DNA of 64,000 nt from Polytrichum commune (taxonomy: Eukaryota; Streptophyta; Polytrichopsida; Polytrichales; Polytrichaceae), in assembly GCA_950295325.1 (NCBI GenBank), contig OX485804.1, positions 68,486,033 through 68,550,032 on the forward strand, written 5' to 3'. Both the position numbers and the translations under genes were made by a program. Shown in pieces: positions 46,301-57,813 of the stretch (position 1 is its first letter; every line of letters begins with the position of its first letter). Below the pieces are notes generated by a model. It saw only the letters and a program-made list of their open reading frames with translations, had not been told where the DNA came from and searched no databases.

Positions 46301-46498
46301 AGCCTCAAGGCTTTTGATTCTTTCGCTCTTCCTCTGCACCTCGCCTTTGCTTTCCCGAAGCTCCTCCTCTAATTTTCTGTGTTTCTCAATCTCCAAGTCT
46401 GCACTCGCCTTACAATTATCCTGAGCCTTGTCCCCCTTTTCAGTACCCGTTTTTGTTTCATCTCTGGGAGCCGGATTACTTCCCGACGCCGAAGCCAT
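40398..46498 (-). CDS. vWA-like/alpha-kinase family protein, five exons
   Basis: Minus-strand exons are 46498-46133, 43324-42774, 41975-41802, 41622-41476 and 40836-40398. All four introns are GT-AG, all phases match, and the product is 558 residues with no stops. Residues about 32-105 form a charged coiled coil. DVAFLVHVDAHVS then IAFAPYRDYKYHKSVKFDAE and FDWKATNRKIFHITDD follow a von Willebrand A fold, but the DxSxS metal site is not intact. The C-terminal half fits the atypical alpha-kinase fold (MHCK/EF2K/TRPM-kinase type): VQIAETPF, YLARV, AYRFKTP, YLARMEVHSVATRMAAAFNE, AFTHWT, YLCLSDPVIHC, TNLGSEGFKLF and the zinc-type SHDCNEVC tail ending in LGL. Where family members have a VDLQG-like catalytic strand this protein has IQVNPRG, so activity is doubtful. 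Fusion of vWA and alpha-kinase recalls Dictyostelium VwkA. Exon 4 and 5 acceptors were chosen for frame and domain continuity. Function unknown. Confidence 0.72.
43325..46132 (-). other. Long first intron of the alpha-kinase gene
   Basis: The 2.8-kb intron contains no recognised gene. Around 44745-44865 it carries a segment related to 28440-28555 (ATGGAATATACC, GGTTGGACTTG, TGCCCAAAAATC landmarks), indicating a dispersed repeat inserted here. Confidence 0.6.
43378..43401 (+). repeat. (GGGCT)n microsatellite in alpha-kinase intron 1
   Basis: Four tandem GGGCT units followed by GGG lie 55 bp upstream of exon 2 on the minus strand, a G-rich run with spacing that could form a quadruplex on the plus (non-template for this gene: antisense) strand. 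Confidence 0.85.
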
Positions 46499-47906
46499 GA
46501 TGGGAGTAGCCGTGAGGTTTACTTTGCTTTCTTCCTCAAGAGCCTGGATAGATGTCCTTGAGGATAACCTGTCGGTGACAAATTTGATCCTGTCACAATT
46601 TCCTCTAAAACTGTGTGTTGGAGTGATTTTCCTGTCACAATATTGTCCAAAACTGCAAGGTAATGGGGAAGTTTCGTACTGCCAACGAAAGACTATATAG
46701 ACATCATAACTTGCACTCAGAATCTCAGGCTTAGCTGCATCAGAAAATAGTTATTGCTCCATTGCTAAGATTCCAGACCAGACTTGTGATGGTTCCTCAA
46801 GTTGGACGTTTTGAAATTTGAACTGAGAAACCCAACTTGTAACCTGTGAGTAGTACCTGAATTATCTTTGGATTATCAATTTTACGTCGCCTCAATTTCT
46901 TAAAATGCGCTCTTGTTGGTAGCACCTGCTTCTGCGACAAAATCATGTACAATGTCAGCAAAACATTCTTACCATCCATGAGTGACCACTACAGGAAGTA
47001 CCGGCAGGCACATTCTTACCATCCAAGCAAAAGAAAACTGCCATTATAGCTGATGAAATAAGCATCGAGAACAGAGTTAATATCACATCCAACAAATGCT
47101 GGTCTTACTCGTACTAAGCACATGTCCCATGTCAAATTAGAGACATGTATAATCCACAAGTAACAATTCAAATAAATTATGCAATTTCTCGCCAGGTTTT
47201 CCAATCAAGTACTCAAGAAGCAAGGTTTTGTGCTCCTCACTGAAGCTTAACCTTCACCGACCTAATCTTACGTTACGTTACCTGACCTGACCTTACAAAC
47301 CAAGAGCAATCACACACATGGGATAGATCAAAACGGTGCATCTGACATTACTTTCAATGAAAGATTATTTCATATTTTGACGGGTGAAGAATCCCCCCCT
47401 TCCGAGATTCAACTAGCACATATTAGTATTTCCATATTAACCTACTCACTACTCCAACTTGAAAAGTGCAAGGCTACCTGTGTGTGACTTCTCAGCCCAA
47501 AGATCAACTAGGAAGGATTTGTTCAACAACTCCTTTTACCTTCCTATCATACAATAGACAGTCTTTTACCCCACCAACCAGACTCCCGAAGCAGATGAAA
47601 ACATAAGAGCATCAATCCAACAGAGGAATCATGCGAGTGGGGACAGAATTCGCTGATGAAGAAAACCAGACATCCATCATCCAAGCATCACAGATCAGTA
47701 CGTGCGAGCAGAGTATGGTCTGAGTCTGGAAAAATTCCGGTCGGGATATCTCGAGAAAGGGTTTCAGATGAATTTGACCTCCCGACCCAAGACATGTATA
47801 GAGTCAGTTGAATGTCTAGTTTTGACTGTTTTGAGAAACCCAGGAACTGCCACGTCAAGTCTACTGATCACTAGCAGTGTCTGCAAATTGCGTGTCAAGT
47901 ACTTCT
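46499..47906. other. Upstream region of the alpha-kinase gene
   Basis: No gene recognised. It should contain the promoter of the minus-strand alpha-kinase gene immediately above 46498, though I see no clear TATA box. Confidence 0.4.
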
Positions 47907-49215
47907 TTAACTGTCTGCAGCTAGGTATAGTGTTGTCTGTATCACAATGGGCGGACGTTAGGTTAAGTTCCCCCCACGAACTTTTCGGGGGAGGAATATT
48001 CGGGCAGGGGCAGCCACCTGTCAATTTTTTTGGACCCGACCGAAAATTGCTGCCCGCCCGCCCGACTTCGAAAAAATTATTGTCCTTACATTTTTGAAGG
48101 CCACTTATCCATAAATATATTGAGTGCACTTCATTTTGCACTTCATATTGAGTGCCCTTCATTTTCAAGGTCCCAAATCCAATATATATGTTCACTTCCA
48201 TTGAGTAAATAAGCAATTGATTGGATTTCATTTTCAAAGTGAAACCGCCAATAAAGCATGTAATTAACTTGGAAGTTAAAAATATTACAAAATCCTCATT
48301 AGCATTGAGGTTATAATTTTTGTAAAGTATTCATATGCATTTAAATTAATTAAGTGTGATTGAATGTAACTAAGTCGAATTAATTTTGATTAATCATAAT
48401 TAAATCATAAAATAAAATATGCTTACCAAATTAATTAAGCCTAATAAATTATAAATTATACTTACTGGAGTTAATTCCATTAAATCAAGATTAATTCCAG
48501 TAAGTGCATTTTATAATTAATTAGGCTTAATTATTTTGGTTAGCATGCTTTCTGATTTAATTGGGCTTAGTTAGAATTAGTCAGGATTAATCAGTATTAA
48601 TTAGACTCAGTTGCATTCAATTACACTTAACTAATTTAAATGTGTATGAATACTTTATGAAAGTAGAAGGTATTAACTAAATATTATAAAATATTTAAAC
48701 ATATTTAAATAAATCATTAATTTTAGTTCCATTTTAGAATGACAAAGTCCCTTTCAATTGTAAGTCACAAACATTATATCCTCAATGCTAATGAGGATTT
48801 CTTAATATTTTTAACTTCCAAGTTAATTACATGCTTTATTGGCGGTTTCACTTTGAAAATGAAATCCAATTAATTGCTTATTTACTCAATGGAAGTGAAC
48901 ATATATATTGGATTTGGGACCTTGAAAATGAAATGCACTCAATATGGGATTTGTGGATAAGTAGCCTTCAAGAATGCAAGGACAATAATTTTTTCGAAGT
49001 CGGGTGGGCGGGCAGCAGTTTTTGGTCAGGTACAGAAAATTTGACGGGCGGCTGCCCCTACCCGAATATTCCTCCCCCGAAAAGTTCGTGGGGGGGAACT
49101 TAACGTCCGCCATCACAATGCTTTTGAAGTTTCCAACAATATCCATTTGTTTACGGCCCATCATATCATAGATTCCTCCTCGTGCAACTTCAATACCAGT
49201 GCGAAGCCACAACAT
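47907..49215 (-). pseudogene. Short unrecognised reading frame split by the Mutator-type element
   Basis: From ATG at 49215 the minus strand reads MLWLRTGIEVARGGIYDMMG and on to NFKSIV at the element's target site. Skipping 47950-49112 plus one TSD copy, the frame continues IQTTLYLAADS and stops at 47907. The codons either side of the site are compatible, so this may be the end of a host coding exon. It is too short to identify and may be chance. Confidence 0.3.
47950..49112. mobile_element. Mutator-type long-TIR element with 9-bp target duplication
   Basis: ATCACAATG flanks both ends (47941-47949 and 49113-49121), a perfect 9-bp duplication typical of Mutator-like elements. The arms are inverted repeats of roughly 350 bp beginning GGCGGACGTTA; in both, CCCCCCACGAAC, GAATATTCGGGCAGGGGCAG and AAGGACAATAATTTTTTCG-like sequences pair in opposite orientation. 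The left arm has an extra internal repeat of GAGTGCACTTCATTTT. The 1163-bp element has no transposase, and the short opposed ORFs are palindrome by-products. Confidence 0.92.
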
Positions 49216-49222
49216 TATTCAG

Positions 49223-49850
49223 GGTGGACATTAACCCCCCCCCCCCATGAACTTTTTGGGGAGGTAGATTCGGGCAGGGGCAGCCCCATAAAGAAATCCA
49301 AATTTTCTGGACCTGACCGAAAACTTCTATCCGCCTGCCCGACTTCAAAAAAACCATTGCCCTTGCATTCTTGAAGGTCCTTTATCCACAAATCCCATAT
49401 TGAGTGCACTTCACCTTCAAGGTTCACAATCCAATATACATGTTCACTTCCTTTGAGTAAATATGCAATTCATTGGGATTTCATTTCAAAGTGAAACCGT
49501 CAATAAAACATGTAATCAACTTGGAAGTCAAAAATATCACAAAACTCACAATAGCGCTGAGGATATAAATAAAACCTCACCATTGAAAGATTGGTGACTT
49601 ACCATTGAAAGGGTCTTTGTCATTCTAAACTTAAATTAAATTTATTTTTTTAGTATGTTAAATATTATAGTTAAGTTAATACTTTCTATTTCCACAAAGT
49701 GTTCATATGCATTTAAACTAATTAAGTGTGATTTAATGTAATTAAGTCGAATTAAGACCAATTAAGACCAATTAAGACCAATTAAATCAAAAAGTATGCT
49801 TACCAAATCAATCAAGCCTAATTAATTATAAATTACTTACTGGAATGACC
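49223..49850. mobile_element. Partial relative of the Mutator-type element
   Basis: Starts GGTGGACATTAACCCCCC and follows the left arm of 47950-49112 in order: ATGAACTTTTTGGGGAGG, ATTCGGGCAGGGGCAG, GACCTGACCGAAAA, CGACTTCAAAA, TTGAGTGCACTTC, GTGAAACCG. It continues into the AT-rich centre (AATTAAGACC repeats). No right arm is found, so it is truncated or lies against the hAT relic. It begins about 100 bp from the first element. Confidence 0.75.
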
Positions 49851-49889
49851 ACATAATTATCTAAGCGATGATAATGACCGAATCACAAA

Positions 49890-50530
49890 TACCAAATTGT
49901 GGCTCGAAAGGATACTGTTGAAGTTTCAATACACTAAAGAAGAAAATGACATGTGTAAGGGAAAACTCTTAAAATTTATGGAAACACTTCGACATATTAA
50001 CTGTGAAAACAAAACGATATTTAAGGATTGACGCATATGTGGTAGCAATTTGGAATGACACAAAAATTGGCCTGAACATATGCAAATTTGGCAAAATAAA
50101 ATTATACTCATTCTATCAAGTATAGCTATTTGTGAGAGGATTCTCCAAACAAAATGCAATCAAAAGCCACTTGCGTAATAGGTTGAACTTGAAGACCCTT
50201 GATGCTCTTCTGCGGGTCTCTCTTTGTGGGCTTAAAGTGGATGCAATGGATTGGGCTACCATCTTGAACATTTGGACAAACGTGCAAGACCGAAAGATAC
50301 TTGCGCTCAATTGATAGTTTTTTTTTTGGTTACAAATCAAGATTGTATTTTGATTATTCAAAATATCAATTTTGTTAAATTATTTTGTAACCCAAAATTG
50401 AGGTGACATTTTAAAATAAAATGTTTATGTCAATTGACATTCATTTTTGTTCTTGAAAACGTCACGTGACACTTTGGATTTGAAGTTAAACGTCAAATGA
50501 AATTTGTCAAACATACACATTGGATAGTAG
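49890..50530 (+). pseudogene. hAT transposase C-terminal relic, second copy
   Basis: Reads, with frameshifts and a TGA, from a LKFQYTKEEND-like segment through the dimerisation-type block GFSKQNAIKSHLRNRLNLKT and LDALLRVSLCGLKVDAMDWA to a stop near 50314. It is followed by an AT-rich end and TTTGTCAAACATACACATTG at 50504-50524. It is homologous in opposite orientation to 1-900, so two relics of one hAT family bracket the first 50 kb. Confidence 0.6.
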
Positions 50531-52650
50531 CCTCAATTAGTTCCTAGATAATAATGATGAATAATGACCATGATCTTATTAAAGATGGAGCCTAGATCTA
50601 GCCTAAGTTAGGCTTGATTGCAGGGGCAGACTGGCAATCTTCTTGATATACCAGCCATACTGGGGGGTCCAACCAACCCCTAGCCAACCAAGTTGGTGCG
50701 GGGCTGCCCCAGAGCTAGTGCCACCTATACAGGGAGGATGGGATAAGCTCCCATCCAACAATGGCTGAAGTGTCGACTCGTAAATGGAATGTCCATCAAC
50801 TTTTACAATTGGCAGAATCTTCCCAGCTCCATGTACTAAGGTTACCTAATCCTTCGCTTGGTTGAGTAGGTCCGTTATGACATCACGAATCTCTCCTACC
50901 AAGGTGGATACTTGCAAACCATTGTTGACGACATTGTCTTCAATGGAATCTCTTATTTGGGGTGAATGTACAAAATCCACTGACGCCACAAATTTTGTAT
51001 GTAACCGGTACCACAATACCTAGGAGTCCCCATCCTCTCCTAACACAGTTCTTGTAGTAGGTTTGTAATAAAAAAAATCTTTGGATCCGCTTTCTCCACT
51101 AGCCATGGCTTCTCATACCATATTTGTTTTTTTGACTAGGCATTGTGTACTTGGAGCCATGTTCAAACACTGGAACAGAGCATGGGCCTCTTTCAATCCG
51201 TCTTGTAGGGCGGCTATTGTTCATCACAAATCTCGAACAACAATCAGAAATGGAAATGGAAGCTTGGACATCAACCGGCCGTAGTGGAGATCAAACCACC
51301 TTAGCCGTACAACATGCCGGTTACCAATTAGTATAATAAGATACTACATAAGGTTAATTGGCCACGATTAGTAAGCCAATTTGGACTAGTAGGTTATGAA
51401 GAGGGCAAGTAAACATTAGTGAAACTATTAGGAAACTAGTAAGTCACATAGCAAGCCACTTAGGATTAGTGGACTTCAAGGTGGCAAGTAACCATGTAGG
51501 CCACATAGGTAAGGCAAACGAAGGTGGACGTAAATAAGGGCCAAGAAATGATTTCTTGGTTAGCCTTAGGAATCTTCTCACACCTAGATAATATATATAG
51601 GTAGATTTTAGGCTACAATCTACTACATCTTGAATGTAAAAGAAAATGAGGATTATATGAGCTCTTTCCGAGGATGTCCGGAAGAGCTATCTACATTTTC
51701 TTAAAGAAATTAAAGATATGATAAATTAAGAGGACGGCACATGTTCGGCACCTCCTCTCACTATATATAGAGTTAGGATTAGCGTTAGAAGACCTTACCT
51801 TATTCACGTCGATAGGCTATACGAGAGTTAGGTCCTTTGTATCCTTTACCATTTTGGTATATACGAGCTTCAAGCTCAACCTTCTTCATAGTTATTCAAG
51901 GTGGAGGCAAAGTAAAGTTTTAGCTTAGACATAGTTAAGTTAATTGATTGTGAATGCAACTTTAGATGTCCTATAGCAACTCACATGAGGTGAGAGATTA
52001 CACAAGTTAGAGAGAGGTAGCTTATGTAGCAAATTGATTTGGAAAACTTGACATAAAAATTGAGAGATAATTATGAAGGAGTGACTTATGGAGTCAAGCA
52101 TATGATGAGGAAATTTGATACTCACATAAGAAGAGAATAGATACGAGAGTAGATAGGAGTTATGTCAAAGTGATTATACAAAAGTAAGTGAGACTTGAAG
52201 GGTTCTAAGTGCGAGTGTTAACAATTGAAATTGAGATATTATAGATGTGAGAAGATTGGTTGATACACAAGGCAACTATAAAGAGTAAGAGAAAGAGAGG
52301 TGATGAATGCAAAATTGTATGCGAACAACTATTGCATGATATCTAACCTTCACATAATTCTTCTCATTCTTCCTATCTCAATTATCTTAATACAAGAAAG
52401 TTGCTTGGTAATTGATAATTTGAAAGAACCCCATGATCAAATTATTTCAATTATAAGTATATTATTATTCTACGATATAAGCGGCTATCACTAAGTATCA
52501 ATGAACTCTATATACCTTACAATATCTAAGAGGTTAATGAATCATAACTTGATTGTTTTTGGAATATAATACGGGAAGTTATGAACAAGGAATGAAGTGT
52601 GATGAGTTCTTTATTCACTTTGATTTGACTACATGACGATATTACTTTAA
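50531..52650. other. Intergenic, no gene seen
   Basis: No ORF with a recognisable domain. Around 51290-51550 repeated AGTAAGCCA/AAGCCAC-type phrases and a TATATATAGG near 51590 give a retroelement-LTR flavour, but no ends or duplications could be fixed. Confidence 0.35.
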
Positions 52651-55600
52651 CCATTGATCGGTTATGTTATGAATATGCTAAAAATAGGACACAATCAATT
52701 ATATTTTATATGCTAAAAATGGAATGTGTCTAATTATATCTGCAACTGATATATATTAATAGTGTGCTAAAAATAGACTGCATATGAGATAGTGGCGAAT
52801 CCATAATTAATTGTGAGATTGACAATTCGAGAAATAGAAAGAAAAAAAAGTATTGGAAAGAAGTGCAAAACGGTTACTTTGCCGTTTGAAGAAGGACACT
52901 TGGACTCTCTGTGGTACAATTTTTGGTCTCAGAATAGTCATTTTAGAATTTTGATAGGATGTGAATTCATATTGGCACTCAGAATGTGAAATGGACGTTA
53001 AAGTAAGTCATTAGTGACCAATTATCCGAAATGAGCTAAGGGTGAAACATTTAGTTCATATGAAACAGATCCCAAGAGGAAGAGTCTTTTGGGCAGGGCA
53101 ATAGACATGTGACCAAGTCGAAGAGCCTCATGAAATCTGGCCCCAAGAGACAAGGAAGTTAGCTCAGGGGGTATAGAGAAGAAGAAGGAGAGGGGAAAGA
53201 GGAGTCTTCTCGAGAAGAGAGTCTCATGTGGGTGCATATTTTTCAGCGCTCCTAAGCTTGGGTGTGAAGCCCTTTTGTGTGTATATCTCACTTTACATAA
53301 TATATCAGCGTGAAGCTATTTTACCAATTCTATGTGTGAAGAGTGAATCCGATTGTACTTGTGTTCGTTGAGAATTTGTTGATTCAAAGTGTCTCTTTCT
53401 GGCTTGAGAAAAGTCCAGGAAATTTGTGTCATCTTCCTTCTGTGAAAGAAGTAAGTTGTTCGTTGTGCGAACTTAATCGTGAAAGTTTATAAGTCACCGA
53501 GTTTGAATGTGAAGTTCTACCGTGACTAAAGTACAGGAGTTCTCCCGGGAAGGAAGGGACAATTAATTTACAGTGGCCAAGAGTCCCTCTGAGATAACCT
53601 GCTTTAGCGTGAAACCTGTAATTGAAATGCATGATTAAAATGGAACCTTATCAAGTCAACATTGTGTGAATGTGAAATTCATCCCTTCAGTAGGTGTTCG
53701 GCCATGTGAATTGGTTGGATTACTTCTTACATGTCTAATGTGAATTTAAGACATAAATTTGAAAGACTCCTTGTCATCTCTTTGGGCAATTTTTGTAAAG
53801 ACATCAGTTGAAACCGACAACGGATGGAAAGAGGGAATTATCTGCAGCCTTCTCTTGTGAGAGTTCGTTGTTACGTTGCGGGAAGCATCTTAATTGTTTC
53901 AATTGCCCCGAACTCATTGAGGATTCTTGGGAAACAAGGAATGTGAAATTCCTCAGAATTAATTTTATGTCCTGGTTCTCCCAAATTCAATCAGGATGAG
54001 AATCTAGTGTTATAATTCTTTAAATAAAAGAGAGCAGGAATTGCGTACATACCTATGAGGAGAGTCATGTAAGATCTTCTGGGGTGAGAAGTCCCAGTAT
54101 GGATTCGTATGAGATTTGATTCTTACCCTGCTCTATGAATGATAATTTTAACGGTGAAACTAAAACCGGAGACAGAAACTAACTTCTCTGTCAGCAACTT
54201 GTGATAGTAAACTGTAAAGGTGAAGTACACGAGAAATTCACCACTTGCTTTGTCACCCTTCGAGAATTCAGTCGTGAGGTTTCTGGGAACTCGGAGGGAG
54301 CCAGAAAGAATTGATGACAGATTATCGTGATTGTCTGGGATAATCATGGGAGGGCCGAAGGAGTGAAAGATCAAGGTTGAACGTAATCATAAACGAGTGT
54401 AGACTCTGAGGGTTGTTCCTGTGAAAGGAGATTGTTTGGTTTTGAGGAATTAACTACCTGTATAATGTTCGTGAGTCTCCACAAATTGTGTAAACTTTAA
54501 TATGATGAATCACCTTCCGCAGAGAGGAGAGGAACTTGATAGGAGTGACAGGAGTGTCGAACAGATGACAAAATTGCCTTCTAAGTCATGAGCTCTATTC
54601 GATAGGCATTGCGCTGAAAGGGGAGAAGGAAACTTTGACCTCTGTGACGAATCTTAGTAGTGGAAGTTACTTTAGGAATTGTGAATCTAAGTTATCCGGA
54701 TTAGGGAATTTCCGCGAGTTTGCAATGATGTAAACCGACGAATGCGGGAGCAGTGATCTTTACAAGTTAACGAGAGAATGTTTCCTGCTCGAATTCTCGG
54801 ATGGAAGCAATGCGTGGGCAGAGATTGAAGTGAGAAGGTGTCGCGCGGGCGAGGAAGAAGCACTCGCATGGAAGGAGTTGAGTGTGCCTTAAACCCATAT
54901 GGTTTGGGTGAGAGGAGAAGGGCAAGCTTATAAGGAGAAGTAGCCCACTCCTTTGTCGAGAACTTGACGCTGACTGGTTATTGGCTACTGTTACTGGTTA
55001 CTAGTTACTCAGACTATGGCCCTACCTTTCAGACGTGACTTGTTACTTGTGACTGTTACTGGTGACTAGACTATGGCCGTGCCGTGTAGACTATGGTCCT
55101 GCGATTAGACTCTTACGGTCCTGGCTCTGTTCGGTTCGGTTCTAGCCTCGGTCACTAGGTTACTGTCACACGTTAGACTTTTGTTAATTTTAATAATTTA
55201 TTTCAATGCATTCAATTCCACTGAGATAGTGTTAAGTCTAAAACTGACTAAGGAAATAATTCATTACTGTGGTCTATATCTAATTTAATTAAATCCATCA
55301 CTTAACCATAGGAGGAGTCAATTGGGAACATGATATCCTTACTAACTGTGGTGTGGCCTTTTGATACTTGGCTACTTTACTGAAGAGACTATGGTTCACC
55401 TCAAGGAGTTTTTGCCTTGGGTTTCTGAGACTATGGCGTACTCAAATGTCTATGGCTGAGCTGTGACTCCCTGAATTGCAAAACACATTATAAGAGTGAT
55501 GTTACTGACGAGAGTGGGTTGTGAGGGAGTGACTGATCAATTGCATGTACTGCTGTGAGTGACCCTTAACCTTAATTGAATCAATCCTAAAGCTCACTCT

Positions 55601-57002
55601 AGAAGTCTTTTTCCCTGTGTTTGTTGTTCTAAATACATCTTAATTCTCTTGTAATCTATCAATTAACTCAATGGTGATCCCTAGATGTAACACCTGACAC
55701 TCATTTGGTCTTCCCTGTGTGGTTTTCTTAATTGGAACCCAATCTAAAAACCTATCTACACTCTCGTAGGAGGTTGTTTAGTTACATTGAAGACGGTCAC
55801 TTGGCCACTTGAGGAAGATAATCTGGATACTTGAAGAAAGTTACGTGTGACTTGGATACTTGTCACTTGAAGAAAAAATTACTTGTTACTCGGTACTCAG
55901 CGACTTGAAGAAACTTACGACCATTTGGACACTCGAAGAAATATTATTAAGAGGCTGCACTAAAAATAGACTGTAATTTATATCATTGAGGAACCAAAGG
56001 ACACACGAGGAGAAGAGGATTATTAAAAGAGAAATGACTAAGTTGAGTTAATAACTCAAGGATGCCTCCTCAAGAGTTGATAAGAAAATGGAAAATTTGT
56101 AGAGGCATTACTACACATGTGAAGAAGAAATCTCCTTTACATGGGAAAAGAGTATCTAACAACCACTTCATTATTGTTAAAATACTATCCACACATGTTT
56201 CAACGGAAAGAAGTTCCGGTAATGGAAACTAACAATTAGGAAACTAAAGATAAGACTTGCAAGAGAGGAAAAAAAAAGGTTTTGGAACGAAAGGTAACTT
56301 GGCTTTATTGAAGATGGTTACTTGGTTACTTACCAAATGTAAAAGAAAGGACAACCACGAGACGATAATAACGCACGACGAGGAAATTAGGTAGTTAGGT
56401 CATCAAAATCCGGACGATGCTCTAAGTCATTACGATACGGTCAACCCTAGGAACAAGTGGAGGTAGTTGAGCTCTACAGCTATCAGATTGGCATGTGAAG
56501 CTATTGCCATATAATCTCCCAAATTGCGCCATTGCTCTCCATGTTGAAGCTTATGAAGTGTTTCCCAAACATTATCCATCATATTATATTATTTTTGAAC
56601 ACTAATATGTCCTTACCATATTTTACAGCAGAGATATGATTCAAGGTATTGGTGGTGTTAACCAATTCGTGGAAGTCATATACACGCTCTTGCCCGTTCA
56701 TACCCCCAAATTTTGAAAAAAAACAACTCTCATGAGTTACTTCCCGTCAAATGGAGCGGAACAACTAGTTCTGGGTACTTGCCTCTAAAATGGAAAATTA
56801 AAATAATAACAAAATGACACAATAATTGGATGTCCAAAAAACATAGTAAATTCACAAAAAAATTTGCCTCTACCAATTTTTGTGAATTCCCCAACACACC
56901 ATGATCTCCATTTTGTAGCCATAGTCTCCAAATTCAGAAAACAAAATGACAATTTGCCACACAACACAATCCGTGAACAAAGGTCTAATATGGAAGAACA
57001 AA
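52651..57002. other. Long non-coding stretch, probable decayed repeats
   Basis: No coding region is supported. The phrase GCTAAAAAT recurs near 52676, 52713 and 52768 and a variant GCACTAAAAATAGACTG near 55958. GACTATGG recurs at several places between about 55010 and 55435. A purine run lies near 53176-53210. These suggest old non-autonomous element sequence, but boundaries are not visible. Confidence 0.35.
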
Positions 57003-57130
57003 CACTACAAGGAAAACACGAAAAAATGACTACGACCATATGACCGGATATGACTATTGGTTTTAGGGCAGTCATCTTGAACCAAAGTGATGACTAAAAG
57101 TGACTGTAGTCATCATATGACTAGGTTTTT
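57003..57130 (+). mobile_element. CACTA-type left terminus without visible partner
   Basis: CACTACAAGGAAAACACG begins at 57003 and is followed by repeated TGACTA/TAGTCAT motifs, as in subterminal regions of CACTA elements. I found no matching inverted TTTTCCTTGTAGTG downstream in the window, so the element is truncated or extends past 64000. TTTGTAGTC-ATAGAGT repeats near 58235 and 58300 may be part of it. Confidence 0.5.
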
Positions 57131-57492
57131 AGTCATATTGGACATGACCTAGATGTAAACCGTGTATAGAACGTGTTGGGTACATGTTCTCTCAATATTT
57201 TTTATTTTCATGATAGTCATAGCGGACCACATCACTAAGATTAGTATTTAGCTGACTGTGATTTTCGGGTCCTAATAGTGAATGGTTTTTATATTGCATT
57301 TGGACTTCCTTCGTACTTATTCATATCGTGAGTCCTAGGTCTTTGATCATTTCAGCAAATGTTTTATGGCAATGCCATTTTTGTTGGTTGTATACTGTAT
57401 TTTGACAATACAATCATTTTTAACTTATTTGTAATGCTTTTGAGTTCCACTACTTTTACACAACATCATACTTTATTTCTTGGCTTTGCAAT

Positions 57493-57813
57493 ATGCAAAT
57501 ACATAGTCTATACAGTCACAAAAAGAATGATATACACCTATACCTACTTTGCCATGCGACGTCCCTTGCTAATGTCATACAACATGATCTTCCAAATTTG
57601 GATGTTCTTCCACAATGTGCAACGCTCGGTTCAACATCTTCCATAGTTAGAACCCTGCATTCCCTCAATACAGGGGTACCAGGTGTTGTGTTAATGAAAG
57701 TGGATATGGGCCATGATGTTCTTCGGATTTACCTTACTATAGACTATGCATTTCAGGTCTTCTATCTATCTTTGATGATATTCTTGAGCTTTGTGGATCT
57801 CTTCGTTAAATAA
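57493..57813 (+). pseudogene. Unrecognised captured-exon candidate
   Basis: The frame contains STSSIVRTLHSLNTGVPGVV and MKVDMGHDVLRIYLTIDYAF, then Gln at TTTCAG directly before a GT (57757), like an exon end. The family is not recognised and upstream sequence is broken. Its position after a CACTA terminus suggests a captured gene fragment, with low certainty. Confidence 0.25.
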
